A stretch of DNA of 64,000 nt from Achromobacter sp. UMC46 (GTDB lineage: Bacteria; Pseudomonadota; Gammaproteobacteria; Burkholderiales; Burkholderiaceae_B), in the NCBI RefSeq assembly GCF_014170335.1, contig NZ_LZZS01000012.1, forward strand, positions 32,041 to 96,040, given 5' to 3'. The stretch's first letter is position 1. Every line of letters starts with the position of its first letter. The position numbers were made by a program, and so were the translations under genes. Below the pieces are notes generated by a model. That model saw only the letters and a program-made list of their open reading frames with translations. It did no database searches and was not told the origin of the DNA. Positions 42,498-51,534 of this stretch are shown in pieces.

Positions 42498-42959
42498 ATG
42501 AGCACTGCTACGCTCAAGACCCGCCTCTCTGATTCCGTCAAGGACGCGATGCGCGCCAAGGCCGCCGAGCGCCTGACGACGCTGCGCTTCCTGCTGGCTG
42601 CCGTCAAGCAGAAGGAAGTGGACGAACGCCGCGACCTGACCGACGCCGAAATCACCGCCATCATCGAAAAGCAGGTCAAGCAGCGCCGCGAATCGATCGC
42701 CGCGTTCGAACAGGCCGGCCGCACGGAAACGGCCGATCAGGAAAAGGCCGAAATGGCCGTGCTGCAAGAGTTCCTGCCGCAAGCCGCCAGCCCCGAGGAA
42801 GTGGCCGCCGCCATCGACGCCGCCCTGGCCGAAGTGGCCGCGCAAGGTGTGACCGGCGCCCCCGCCATGGGCAAGGTCATGGCGCTGCTGAAGCAGGCGC
42901 TGGCGGGCCGCGCCGACATGACCGCGCTGTCCCAGCAAGTGAAGGCCCGCCTGGCCTGA
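42498..42959 (+). CDS. GatB/YqeY domain protein
   Basis: A 153-residue helical protein of the YqeY family: TLRFLLAAVKQKEVDERR and QRRESIAAFEQAGR, then the C-terminal QEFLPQAASPEE segment. It resembles the tRNA-interacting tail domain of GatB, the amidotransferase subunit, but stands alone; in many beta-proteobacteria it lies near rpsU or dnaG. AAAAGG precedes the start at 42498. Confidence 0.88.
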   Translation: MSTATLKTRLSDSVKDAMRAKAAERLTTLRFLLAAVKQKEVDERRDLTDAEITAIIEKQVKQRRESIAAFEQAGRTETADQEKAEMAVLQEFLPQAASPEEVAAAIDAALAEVAAQGVTGAPAMGKVMALLKQALAGRADMTALSQQVKARLA

Positions 42960-42968
42960 TCCGGGCAG

Positions 42969-44051
42969 TCAGAACGCGCCGCCGAACAGATCCGGCTGGC
43001 GCGACTGCTCGGCGGGATCGGCAAAATTGCTCATCCCCACCCCGGCCAGCCGGTACAGCGTTTCCGGCGGCAATTCCACCCGTTCGCACAGCAGCCTGGC
43101 CACGGCGGCCAGCTCGGCCGCCGATGCCGGCGGATTCGGGCTGGTCTGGCTGCGCGTCAGGATGCGGAAACGGTCGGTCTTCAGCTTGAGCACCACCGTC
43201 CGCCCCAGCGCCCCCTTCTTCAGCGCCTGATCCCACACGCGGTCGGCCATGCGGTCGATGGCGTCGCCCAGGGCATCCAGCCGGATGTCTTCCGAGAAAG
43301 TCGTTTCCGCAGACACCTGCTGCAAGGGCTGGTCGGTCTGCACTTCGCGCTCGTCGATGCCGCGCGCCAGCTCGTACAAGCGCCTGCCGTAGCGGCCGAA
43401 GTAGTGTTCCAGCTCTTCGGCGCTATGCGTGGCCAGATCGCCCACCGTGTGGATGCCCAATTGCTCCAGCCGCGCCTGCGTCACTTTGCCCACCCCGGGC
43501 ACCTTGCGCACCGGCAAGGGTTCCAAAAACGCCAGCACCTTGCCCGGCCGGACCACGAACTGGCCGTCGGGCTTGTTCCAATCGGACGCGATCTTGGCCA
43601 GGAATTTGTTGGGCGCGATGCCCGCCGACGCGGTCAGCCCGGTCTCTTCGCGGATCTGGTGCCGGATGACCTGCGCCACTTCGGTCGCCGACGGCAATCC
43701 GCACTTGTTGATCGTGACGTCCAGATAGGCCTCGTCCAGCGACAGTGGTTCGATCAGGTCGGTATGGCGGGCAAATATCTGGCGGATCTGACGCGAGACC
43801 TCGCGATAGCGGTTGAAGTCCGGCGGCACATAGATGGCTTGCGGACAGAGCCGTTCCGCGCGGGTGGCGGACATGGCCGAATGGATGCCGAATCGCCGGG
43901 CCTCGTAAGAAGCGGCGCACACGACCGAACGCGGGCCGGTCCAGGCGACGACCACCGGTTTGCCACGCAGGTCAGGGTTGTCGCGCTGCTCCACGGACGC
44001 GTAGAACGCATCCATGTCCACATGCACGATCTTGCGCGTAAGTTCAGACAT
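42969..44051 (-). CDS. dinB: DNA polymerase IV
   Basis: A 360-residue Y-family translesion polymerase. Catalytic carboxylates are in VHVDMDAFYASVE and PLSLDEAYLDV; YEARRFGIHSAM and GIAPNKFLAKIASD are DinB hallmarks; the C-terminus QPDLFGGAF holds a beta-clamp-binding motif. The ATG at 44051 yields the canonical N-terminus; an upstream GTG-type extension adds 17 residues. No clear LexA box was found in the 105-base gap before the next gene. Confidence 0.94.
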   Translation of the reverse strand: MSELTRKIVHVDMDAFYASVEQRDNPDLRGKPVVVAWTGPRSVVCAASYEARRFGIHSAMSATRAERLCPQAIYVPPDFNRYREVSRQIRQIFARHTDLIEPLSLDEAYLDVTINKCGLPSATEVAQVIRHQIREETGLTASAGIAPNKFLAKIASDWNKPDGQFVVRPGKVLAFLEPLPVRKVPGVGKVTQARLEQLGIHTVGDLATHSAEELEHYFGRYGRRLYELARGIDEREVQTDQPLQQVSAETTFSEDIRLDALGDAIDRMADRVWDQALKKGALGRTVVLKLKTDRFRILTRSQTSPNPPASAAELAAVARLLCERVELPPETLYRLAGVGMSNFADPAEQSRQPDLFGGAF

Positions 44052-44156
44052 TCCGCTCGGGACGATGCGGCCGGCCCGGCGATGTGCTGGCGGCCACTGC
44101 AAAAAAATATATTATGACCGGCTGATTCCGTTTTCCATTCCGCCCACAACCGATCC

Positions 44157-44573
44157 ATGACCGCACCTGCCCAAACCGATTACTTCGGCCTGACGATACC
44201 TTTCATGTCTTTCATCGGCCTGGTGCCCGAAAGCGTCGCGCCGGCCTATGCCCGCACCACGCTGCCCTGGCGCCAGGACCTGACCAACAGCCGCGGCGAT
44301 GTCCATGGCGGCACGCTGATGAGCGTGCTGGACTTCACCCTCAGCGCCGCCGCCCGCGGCTCGGCCGACGCCACAGAAGGCATGGCCACCATCGACATGA
44401 ACACCACGTTCCTGTCGCCAGGCACGGGCGATCTGGTCATCGAAGCGCGCTGCCTGCGCCGTGGCGCGTCCATCGCCTTCTGTGAAGGCGACATCCGGCG
44501 CGCCGACGGCGAACTGGTGGCGCGCGCCACCGCCACCTTCAAGATCATCCGCCGCCGTCCTGGCGGCGATTGA
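44157..44573 (+). CDS. PaaI-type hot-dog thioesterase
   Basis: A 138-residue thioesterase with the PaaI signature [19 protein letters not shown], in which HGG plus an acidic residue form the active site. It hydrolyses acyl- or aryl-CoA; substrate unknown. It is divergent from dinB over an AT-rich spacer. Confidence 0.86.
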   Translation: MTAPAQTDYFGLTIPFMSFIGLVPESVAPAYARTTLPWRQDLTNSRGDVHGGTLMSVLDFTLSAAARGSADATEGMATIDMNTTFLSPGTGDLVIEARCLRRGASIAFCEGDIRRADGELVARATATFKIIRRRPGGD

Positions 44574-44597
44574 CCCTGGCGTGCCGGCGCGGCCGTC

Positions 44598-45053
44598 CTA
44601 CTTGGGCAGGTCGCGCGACGGCTTGACCGCCGGCCGCGGATCCAGCGGCATGTAGGTGCTGCACGACGTGATGCTGTAGTAGATCGCGTCCTGCATCGCG
44701 CGCATCGCCGCGGCGTCCCAGGTGCCCTTGCCCCACATCACGATACGCACGTCGGTGCTCTTCTCGCCGGCGGCCTTCAGGTCGACGCGCGACATCTCGT
44801 TGTCGGTATACGGCGCCAGCACGCGCACTACCGCCGACTGCGCGCCTTCGTTCAGTTCGGGGATCACGCGGTAGGCGTTGTCCGTGCTGCGCAGGCAGTT
44901 GTTCGACTGCCGGATCACCGCGGCGTAGGCATCCTTGAAGGCGACCGGCGCCTTGAACTCGCTGTGCGGCGACGCGCTGTCCTGCGAAATGCCCAGCGAG
45001 CAGCCCGCCAGGCCCAGCGCCAGCGCCGATGCCGCGACCAGATTCCTGTACAT
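44598..45053 (-). CDS. Predicted lipoprotein of unknown function
   Basis: A 151-residue protein with a signal sequence ending in the lipobox GLAGC (Cys18). The mature part has two further cysteines (NNCLRST and TSCSTY) and no domain I recognise. The start at 45053 has GGAGAATTAC directly upstream. Similar small lipoproteins occur in Bordetella and Achromobacter (from memory). Confidence 0.78.
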   Translation of the reverse strand: MYRNLVAASALALGLAGCSLGISQDSASPHSEFKAPVAFKDAYAAVIRQSNNCLRSTDNAYRVIPELNEGAQSAVVRVLAPYTDNEMSRVDLKAAGEKSTDVRIVMWGKGTWDAAAMRAMQDAIYYSITSCSTYMPLDPRPAVKPSRDLPK

Positions 45054-45202
45054 GTAATTCTCCAGATGAATTGCCGCGATTATCCCGCAAACCGTCCGGC
45101 GGCATAAGTGGGGCCGGTTCGACACCGCCCACGCGACTATGGCATTATCGACGAGCCGCCGGCGCCCGGCGCCGGCACGCGCCGCAGTCCGCCAATGCCG
45201 AT

Positions 45203-45241
45203 CACGTATTGCATTCACGTATTGCATTCACGTAAGGCATT
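45203..45241. repeat. Three tandem 13-bp repeats
   Basis: CACGTATTGCATT is repeated exactly at 45203-45215 and 45216-45228, and as CACGTAAGGCATT (two mismatches) at 45229-45241. The array ends nine bases before the Shine-Dalgarno of the S9 peptidase gene, so copy-number change would alter promoter or leader spacing. Confidence 0.85.
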
Positions 45242-45249
45242 GAAATCAC

Positions 45250-45254
45250 GGAGG
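45250..45254 (+). promoter_or_regulatory. Shine-Dalgarno deciding a TTG start
   Basis: GGAGG lies seven bases before TTG 45262 but 19 bases before the first in-frame ATG (45274). The spacing supports TTG as the real start of the peptidase. Confidence 0.6.
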
Positions 45255-45261
45255 TCTCCCC

Positions 45262-47181
45262 TTGTTTTCATTCATGACGCGCACCGTTCTCGCCGCCAGC
45301 ATCGTCGGCGCCACCCTGGGCGGATGCGCCACGCCGCCGCCCCCTCGCGCCTATCCCCTGAAAGATTTCTTCCGCAATCCGGAACGCGGCTTCTTCCGCC
45401 TGGCCGAAGACGGCCAGACGCTGGCCTTCATGCAACCCACCAGCGTGGACGGCAATCCGGCCCGCATGAACATCTATGTGCAGCCGCTGGAAGGCAGCAA
45501 GCTGGTGGGCGAACCCCGGCAGCTGACCAGCGAGACCGCCCGCGACATCAGCAACTACTTCTGGAAGGGCGGCGACGTCGTGCTCTACCAGAAGGACTTC
45601 GGCGGCGACGAGAACTACCACGTGCTCGCCGTCAACGCCAAGACCGGCAAGATCACCGACCTGACCCCGTATGAAGGCGCCCGCGCCAGCATCGAGGACG
45701 ACCTGGAAGACGATCCCGACCACGTCCTGATCAGCCACAATCAGCGCAACCCCGAAGTCTTCGACGTCTACCGCGTCAACGTCCACACCGGCGCCGCCGT
45801 GCTGGTGGCGCAGAACCCCGGCAACATCGTCGGCTGGCAGACAGACCACGCGGGCAAGGTGCGCGCCGCCGTCACCAGCGACGGCCTGAACACCACCCTG
45901 CTTTACCGCGACGACGAAGCCTCGGAATTCCGGCCGCTGATCACGACCGACTACCGCACCAGCGTCAGCCCGTCCTTCTTCACTTTCGACGACAAGAAGA
46001 TCTACGCGCTGAGCAACCGCGGCCGCGACAAGCTGTCGCTGGTCGTCATCGATCCGGCCACGCCCGACGCCGAAGAAGAAGTCTTCACGCCGGACACCGT
46101 CGACCTGGACGGCGCGGGCTACTCGCGCAAGCGCCGCGTGCTAACCTTGGCCGCCTACCAGACCGACAAGCCGCAGTACAAGTTCTTCGACGCCCAGTCC
46201 GAAGCGTTGTTCAAGACGCTGTCGGCAAAGCTGGCGGGCTACGAGATCGCGCTGCAGGGCTCCAACCGCGACGAGAACAAATTCATCGTCGCCGCCTACA
46301 ACGACCGCACCCCCGGCTCGCGCTACATCTACGACGCCACCACCGACACGCTGACCAAGCTGGCCGACATCAACCCGGCCATTCCGGAAGCGGACATGTC
46401 GCACGTGCGCCCGATCAGCTACCAAAGCCGCGACGGCCTGACCATCCATGGCTACCTGACGCTGCCCGCCGGCCGCGATCCCAAGAACCTGCCTTGCATC
46501 GTGAACCCGCATGGCGGCCCGTGGGCGCGCGACGGCTGGGGCTACAACCCTGAAACGCAGTTCCTGGCCAACCGCGGCTTCTGCGTACTGCAGATGAACT
46601 TCCGCGGCTCCACCGGCTATGGCCGCGCGTTCTGGGAAGCCAGCTTCGGGCAATGGGGCCTGAAAATGCAGGACGACATCACCGACGGCGTCCAATGGCT
46701 GATCAAGGAAGGCATCGCCGACCCCAAGCGCATCGGCATCTACGGCGCCAGCTATGGCGGCTACGCCACGTTGGCCGGCGTGACGTACACGCCCGACCTC
46801 TATGCCGCCGCAGTGGACTATGTGGGCGTGTCGAACCTGTTCACGTTCATGAAGTCCATTCCGCCGTACTGGAAACCCATGCTGGACAAGATGCAGGACA
46901 TGGTGGGGCATCCGGAGCGCGACCACGACCGCCTGGCGGCCACCTCGCCGGCGTTGCACGCGGACAAGATCAAGACGCCGCTGTTCATCGCGCAGGGCGC
47001 CAAAGACCCCCGCGTGAACAAGGATGAAAGCGACCAGATGGTCAAGGCACTGAGGGCCCGCGGCATCGAAGTGGAATACATGGTCAAGGACAACGAAGGC
47101 CACGGCTTTCACAACGACGAGAACAAGTTCGAGTTCTACGAAGCCATGGAGAAGTTCCTGACGGAACACCTCAAGCCCTGA
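45262..47181 (+). CDS. S9 family prolyl oligopeptidase-like lipoprotein
   Basis: A 639-residue serine peptidase. It begins with a lipoprotein signal (lipobox LGGC, Cys about residue 22), then a seven-bladed beta-propeller (about residues 40-370) and an alpha/beta hydrolase domain. The catalytic triad is Ser497 (YGASYGGYA), Asp near 582 (GAKDPRVNKDESDQM) and His614 (NEGHGFHNDEN). It should cleave short peptides at the outer membrane or periplasm. The TTG start is supported by the spacing of GGAGG; three 13-bp repeats lie upstream. Confidence 0.9.
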   Translation: MFSFMTRTVLAASIVGATLGGCATPPPPRAYPLKDFFRNPERGFFRLAEDGQTLAFMQPTSVDGNPARMNIYVQPLEGSKLVGEPRQLTSETARDISNYFWKGGDVVLYQKDFGGDENYHVLAVNAKTGKITDLTPYEGARASIEDDLEDDPDHVLISHNQRNPEVFDVYRVNVHTGAAVLVAQNPGNIVGWQTDHAGKVRAAVTSDGLNTTLLYRDDEASEFRPLITTDYRTSVSPSFFTFDDKKIYALSNRGRDKLSLVVIDPATPDAEEEVFTPDTVDLDGAGYSRKRRVLTLAAYQTDKPQYKFFDAQSEALFKTLSAKLAGYEIALQGSNRDENKFIVAAYNDRTPGSRYIYDATTDTLTKLADINPAIPEADMSHVRPISYQSRDGLTIHGYLTLPAGRDPKNLPCIVNPHGGPWARDGWGYNPETQFLANRGFCVLQMNFRGSTGYGRAFWEASFGQWGLKMQDDITDGVQWLIKEGIADPKRIGIYGASYGGYATLAGVTYTPDLYAAAVDYVGVSNLFTFMKSIPPYWKPMLDKMQDMVGHPERDHDRLAATSPALHADKIKTPLFIAQGAKDPRVNKDESDQMVKALRARGIEVEYMVKDNEGHGFHNDENKFEFYEAMEKFLTEHLKP

Positions 47182-47258
47182 GGCCCGTCTAAAGCCCGTC
47201 TAAGGCTCATCCAAGGCCCATAAGGCCCGCCCCCGCAAGGAGGCGTCTCGCGGGGACG

Positions 47259-48485
47259 CTAGTCCCCCGAGGCCTCCTGGGCGGCCAAAGGCGCGCCGCC
47301 CGCCATGCCGCCCACCTGCGTGCGGCCCGCGCCACGGCCGGAAAACGCCATTTCCACGCGGTCCCGCCCCTGCTCCTTGGCGCGGTACAACGCCACGTCC
47401 GCACGCGCCAGGATCACGTCGGCGCTGTCGCCCGGCTGGTAGGAAGCCAGGCCCCCGCTGGTGGTCATCTGCACTTCGCCCCCCTGCAGGTACAGCGGCG
47501 TGTCCCGCAAGGCGTCGCAGACCCGCTGCGCATGGATCAATGCCCGCGCCGGATCACAGTCGTACATCAGCAGCACGAATTCTTCGCCGCCCAGCCTGCC
47601 GAAACGGTCCGAACCGCGCACGGCATTCTGCACCACGTGCGCGTAGTGCCGCAGCGCCGTGTCCCCGGCCGCGTGGCCAAAGCGGTCGTTGATGGACTTG
47701 AAATGGTCGATGTCCAGCACCAGCACCGCCAACTGGCCGCCCATGCGGCTGCAGCGCTGCAATTCGTGTTCCAGTTCGTCCAGGATGCTGCGCCGGGAGT
47801 ACGCGCGAGTCAGGCTGTCGAACGTCAGCGCCGCCTGCATCTGTTCCGACAGGCTGGTCTGGATCAGCAGCAGCAAAGCCAGGAACAGCGCCGGCACCGT
47901 GGCCGATCCGCACACGATGAAGAACAGCCCCCAGGCCGACGGATGCAGGGGGGAAACGGGTTGCTCCAGGCCCGCCCAGAAGACCACGATGCGCACCGCA
48001 TGCAGGGCGGCCAGGCCGAAGGTCGCCAGCATCAGGTAGAGCGTGACGCCACGCGTCTGGATCTGCTTGCGCTGCAGGAAGATCACGCGGCCCGCCATCG
48101 CCATGTACACGCAGGTGTACGCGGAAAACAACACCATGCGCCCGCTCATGTTGTCCTCGCCATAGAGCATCAGGGCAAACGCCAGCAGACAGGCAGCACT
48201 GATGCCCACCGTGCGCGCGATGTGCGGACGCAGGCCGAAGAACTGGCGCAGGCCCACATAGACCAGTCCCACCGCGCACACCCATGCGGCGTTGGACACC
48301 ATCACATAAACGCCCGGGGCGATGAAATCGGCCGACGCGTAGGACAGCAGGGACAGCACGGCCAGCGCGTTCGCCGCAATGAACGCCGGGACGCCGCCCA
48401 CGCCGCGCGCCTGGAACGGCAGCAGCAGCGGCAACGCCAACGCCGTCGCCAGCCCCCACATCAGGAAGAACAAGGAAGTCGTCAT
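47259..48485 (-). CDS. Diguanylate cyclase, membrane-anchored GGDEF protein
   Basis: A 408-residue protein with six or seven N-terminal membrane helices and a C-terminal GGDEF domain that makes cyclic di-GMP. The active loop is RLGGEEFVLLM (about residues 298-308) and DIDHFKSINDRFGH upstream is intact. An RxxD inhibitory site (RGSD) sits exactly five residues before GGEEF, so product inhibition is expected. It is divergent from the pgaABCD operon, whose PgaC/PgaD complex is activated by cyclic di-GMP in E. coli, so it probably feeds that operon. The last 30 residues are Gly/Ala-rich. Confidence 0.9.
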   Translation of the reverse strand: MTTSLFFLMWGLATALALPLLLPFQARGVGGVPAFIAANALAVLSLLSYASADFIAPGVYVMVSNAAWVCAVGLVYVGLRQFFGLRPHIARTVGISAACLLAFALMLYGEDNMSGRMVLFSAYTCVYMAMAGRVIFLQRKQIQTRGVTLYLMLATFGLAALHAVRIVVFWAGLEQPVSPLHPSAWGLFFIVCGSATVPALFLALLLLIQTSLSEQMQAALTFDSLTRAYSRRSILDELEHELQRCSRMGGQLAVLVLDIDHFKSINDRFGHAAGDTALRHYAHVVQNAVRGSDRFGRLGGEEFVLLMYDCDPARALIHAQRVCDALRDTPLYLQGGEVQMTTSGGLASYQPGDSADVILARADVALYRAKEQGRDRVEMAFSGRGAGRTQVGGMAGGAPLAAQEASGD

Positions 48486-49040
48486 CGTTTTACCGGCTTG
48501 CGCCGCAGGGCGCTTGCCGTCGCTTGGAATTGCCGTTGCACTGGGTTCGTAAGTGGAAACGCGTTACACGTCAGCATTTTTGATGCTTTTTGTTACCAGA
48601 AGGACAAATAGGCGCACAGCACGCAAGACGGCCAATGGCCGACGCGAGGCGAATGCGATTTGTCCAGAACCTTTACCACCCGCGCCAGGACGATTGCACG
48701 GTATGCGACGAAGAATACGCCAAGGGCAACGCGCCGGGATCACCCTTTGCAGTAATTGACAGTTGGATTTGCGGAAAACCCCTAAAGTCCCCCCTGTCGC
48801 GGGAAACGCAAGAAGTTCCCCGACCACGCCCCACGGGCGTGGCGCGTACTAGCCATGCACCGCCTCAGCGCGCGTGCGAAGGTCCCCGTAGCGGGCGCCG
48901 CGCAGTCCAAACCACATGTTCATTCCCCCTTCCGAGGGCGCCTTGCGCGCCGCTCGAGGCGCTGCCGGTTCAACCGCCAGCGAGCCCGCGGGGCGGCGGA
49001 GCCATGAACATCCCTAGTCGCAACTGCGGAAGTACAACAG
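48486..49040. other. 555-base spacer: divergent control region and pga leader
   Basis: No gene is seen. Rightward, a perfect TTGACA is at 48756-48761 but no good -10 stands 16-18 bases on. Two hairpins follow: GTCG(C)GGGAA with TTCCCCGAC at 48796-48824, and the perfect eight-base CCACGCCC/GGGCGTGG at 48824-48842. They share bases and are therefore mutually exclusive. Several GGA triplets, including one in GCGGAAG 12 bases before the pgaA ATG, could be CsrA/RsmA sites, as in the long E. coli pga leader (analogy only). At 48573-48587 a short AGCAT/ATGCT dyad precedes a T run without a gene to terminate. Confidence 0.5.
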
Positions 49041-51512
49041 ATGCAAAATAGAGGCCCCAAGCAACCCCGTGTTGCCCGAAAGACATTGCGCCGTCTGGCC
49101 GCCTGCACGGCCCTGGCGCCTGTGCTGGCCCTTGCGGGACCGACGGACGATTACGACGCGTTGATCATCCGGGCCCGCGCCGGCGACTACGAGCCTGCGC
49201 TTGTCCTGCTGCGCCAGCAAGGCCCCGCCGCCGGCGCGCGCGCCGTCCACGATCACATCATCATCGCCGGCTGGGCCGGCAAACCCGCCGAGGCCATCGC
49301 GGCCTATGAATCGCTGCCGCCCGGCGCCGCCCTGCCCGCCGACGTGCAACTGGCGGTGGCGCGCGCCTATCGCGACGAGCGGCGCTGGCAGGAAGCCCTG
49401 GCCAGCTACCGCGAAGGCATGCGCCGCCATCCGGGGCAACCCGCGTTCACCGCCGGCGACATCATGACCCTGGCGGACGCCGGCCAGTTCGACGCCGCCC
49501 AGGCCGCCGGCCGGAAATGGGTGGAGCGCCAGCCCGGCAACCCCGACGCGCGGCTGGCGATGGGCTATGTCCACGCCCGCCAGGGCCAGCCCTTCGAAGC
49601 CCTGCACCAGGCGGATCTTGCGCAGGGCCTCGCGCCCGAATCCCCCGCCGTGCAGCGCGAGTACATCTACGCGCTGCAGCGCGCACGCATGGCCGACGCG
49701 GCGCTGGAACGCGCGCAACGCCACTCCAGTCTGTTCACCGCCGCGCAGATGCGCGGCTTCGAAATCGACGCGCTGGCCCAGCAAGTGCGGCTGGCGTCGA
49801 TGCCGACCCGCAGCGAAGCTGAACGCTTCGTAATCGCCGATCGCGCGCTGGCCCGTTATGACGCGCTGCTTCCCGCCTGGCGGGAATTGGGCGACGCGGC
49901 CCGCGACGATGTGATCCGGGCCCGCATCGACCGCCTGCACGCGCTGCATGCCCGCGCGCGCATGGCCGACCTGACGCAGGAATACGAAACGCTTGTCGCC
50001 GAAGGCGTCAGCGTGCCGCGCTACGCCTTGAACGACGTGGCGTCGGCCTACCTGTACCTGCGCCAGCCCGAACGCGCCCGCGACCTCTACCGGCAGGTCG
50101 CCGCCGCCGACGCCTTCGACCGCGACGACCCCGAGCAGCGTCTGGCCAATCAGACCGGGCGCTACTACGCGCTGGCCGAAGGCGAACAGTACGACGAGAC
50201 CGGCGCCATCACCGAAGCCGTGCAGTCGGGCTACGCCCCCTGGCTTTACTACAAGGGCCAGGCGTCCCGCATGCCCAACGACCTGAACCTGGAAAGCAGC
50301 CAGACGCTTGCGGCCGCCCGGCTGCAGGCCGACGACACCGTCGCCGCGCAGCAGCGCCTGGAAGACATGGTCGCCAACGCGCCCAACAATTCCGGCCTGC
50401 GCACCGACCTGGCGGGCGTCTACCGCGCACGTTCGCTGCCGCGCGCCTCGGAGGCCGAACTGAAGATGGCCGAAACCCAGGCGCCGCGCAGCCTGGGCGT
50501 GGAAAACGGCCAAGGCTTCACCGCGCTCGACCTGCAGGAATGGCGGCAGGTGGAAGCGTTGTCCGCGGACACCCTGGCGCGCGCGCCGGAAAACCTGACC
50601 AGCCGCCGCCTGGCGCGCGAATGGGAGGTCCACAACAAGGCCGAACTGCGCATCAGCGGCTACCGCGGCCTGGCCTCGGACAGCCCCGTCAACGGCAACG
50701 GCGACTTCGGCATCGACGCCGTGCTCTATTCGTCGCCCATCGACTACAACTGGCGCGTGTTCGGCGGCGGCGGCTATGCCACCGGCGACTTCGAAGAAGG
50801 CCGCGGCGACTACCGCTGGCTGCGCACGGGCGTGCAATGGCGCGGCCGCGACCTGACCGTCGAAGGCGAAGTCTCGACCCACGATTACGGCCATGGCGTG
50901 AAGCCCGGGGTGCGCCTGTCGGCCGCCTACGACCTGGACGACCACTGGCAAATCGGCGGGTCGGGCGAAATCATGTCGCGCGACACGCCGCTGCGCGCCT
51001 TGACCAACGACATCTCGTCCAACCGCCTGGCGGGGTACGTGCGCTGGCGCGCCAATGAACGGCGCGAATGGACGCTGGCCGTGGCGCCGTCCCGGTTCAG
51101 CGACGGCAACCAGCGATGGGAGCTGGGCCTGAACGGCCGCGAACGCGTCTACACCGCCCCCCACCTGAAGGCCGACCTGGAGCTGGACCTGTCGTCCCAG
51201 CGGAACTCGCGCGACGACGCGCCCTACTTCAACCCCAGCGCCGACTTCATGGCGGTGCCCGGCGTGCGCCTGACGCACACGCTCTACCGTCGCTATGAAA
51301 CCGCGTGGGAACAGATCGGCACGCTGGGCGCCGGCGCCTACAGCCAGCAGGGCTACGGAACCGGCGGCGTCATCGCGCTGGGATACGGCCAGCGCTACCG
51401 CGCCAACGACGTGCTGGACATGGGCGCCATGGTCACCGGCATCAGCCGGCCCTACGACGGCGTGCGCGAACGCGAACTGCGCATCGTGTTCGACCTTGCC
51501 TACCGCTTCTGA
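49041..51512 (+). CDS. pgaA: Poly-beta-1,6-N-acetylglucosamine export porin
   Basis: An 823-residue outer-membrane secretin-like porin (BpsA in Bordetella). After a signal region ending near LALAGP (about residue 33) there are TPR helical repeats to about residue 510 (for example VQLAVARAYRDERRWQEALA), then a C-terminal 16-strand beta-barrel ending in the outer-membrane motif FDLAYRF. It exports the partly deacetylated polymer. First gene of pgaABCD; the next starts 22 bases after. Confidence 0.9.
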   Translation: MQNRGPKQPRVARKTLRRLAACTALAPVLALAGPTDDYDALIIRARAGDYEPALVLLRQQGPAAGARAVHDHIIIAGWAGKPAEAIAAYESLPPGAALPADVQLAVARAYRDERRWQEALASYREGMRRHPGQPAFTAGDIMTLADAGQFDAAQAAGRKWVERQPGNPDARLAMGYVHARQGQPFEALHQADLAQGLAPESPAVQREYIYALQRARMADAALERAQRHSSLFTAAQMRGFEIDALAQQVRLASMPTRSEAERFVIADRALARYDALLPAWRELGDAARDDVIRARIDRLHALHARARMADLTQEYETLVAEGVSVPRYALNDVASAYLYLRQPERARDLYRQVAAADAFDRDDPEQRLANQTGRYYALAEGEQYDETGAITEAVQSGYAPWLYYKGQASRMPNDLNLESSQTLAAARLQADDTVAAQQRLEDMVANAPNNSGLRTDLAGVYRARSLPRASEAELKMAETQAPRSLGVENGQGFTALDLQEWRQVEALSADTLARAPENLTSRRLAREWEVHNKAELRISGYRGLASDSPVNGNGDFGIDAVLYSSPIDYNWRVFGGGGYATGDFEEGRGDYRWLRTGVQWRGRDLTVEGEVSTHDYGHGVKPGVRLSAAYDLDDHWQIGGSGEIMSRDTPLRALTNDISSNRLAGYVRWRANERREWTLAVAPSRFSDGNQRWELGLNGRERVYTAPHLKADLELDLSSQRNSRDDAPYFNPSADFMAVPGVRLTHTLYRRYETAWEQIGTLGAGAYSQQGYGTGGVIALGYGQRYRANDVLDMGAMVTGISRPYDGVRERELRIVFDLAYRF

Positions 51513-51534
51513 ACCGCCGGACCCGGAACCCGTC

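Noticed and set aside
47231..47255. CCCCGC/GCGGGG hairpin after the S9 peptidase
   Set aside because: Long 13-base loop and no T run; too weak to call as a terminator.
48573..48591. Terminator-like AGCAT/ATGCT hairpin with T run
   Set aside because: The stem is only five bases and no plus-strand gene ends upstream of it.
48756..48788. Sigma-70 promoter TTGACA for pgaA
   Set aside because: The -35 is perfect but the hexamer 17 bases on (CCCCTA) does not resemble a -10, so I did not list it as a promoter.
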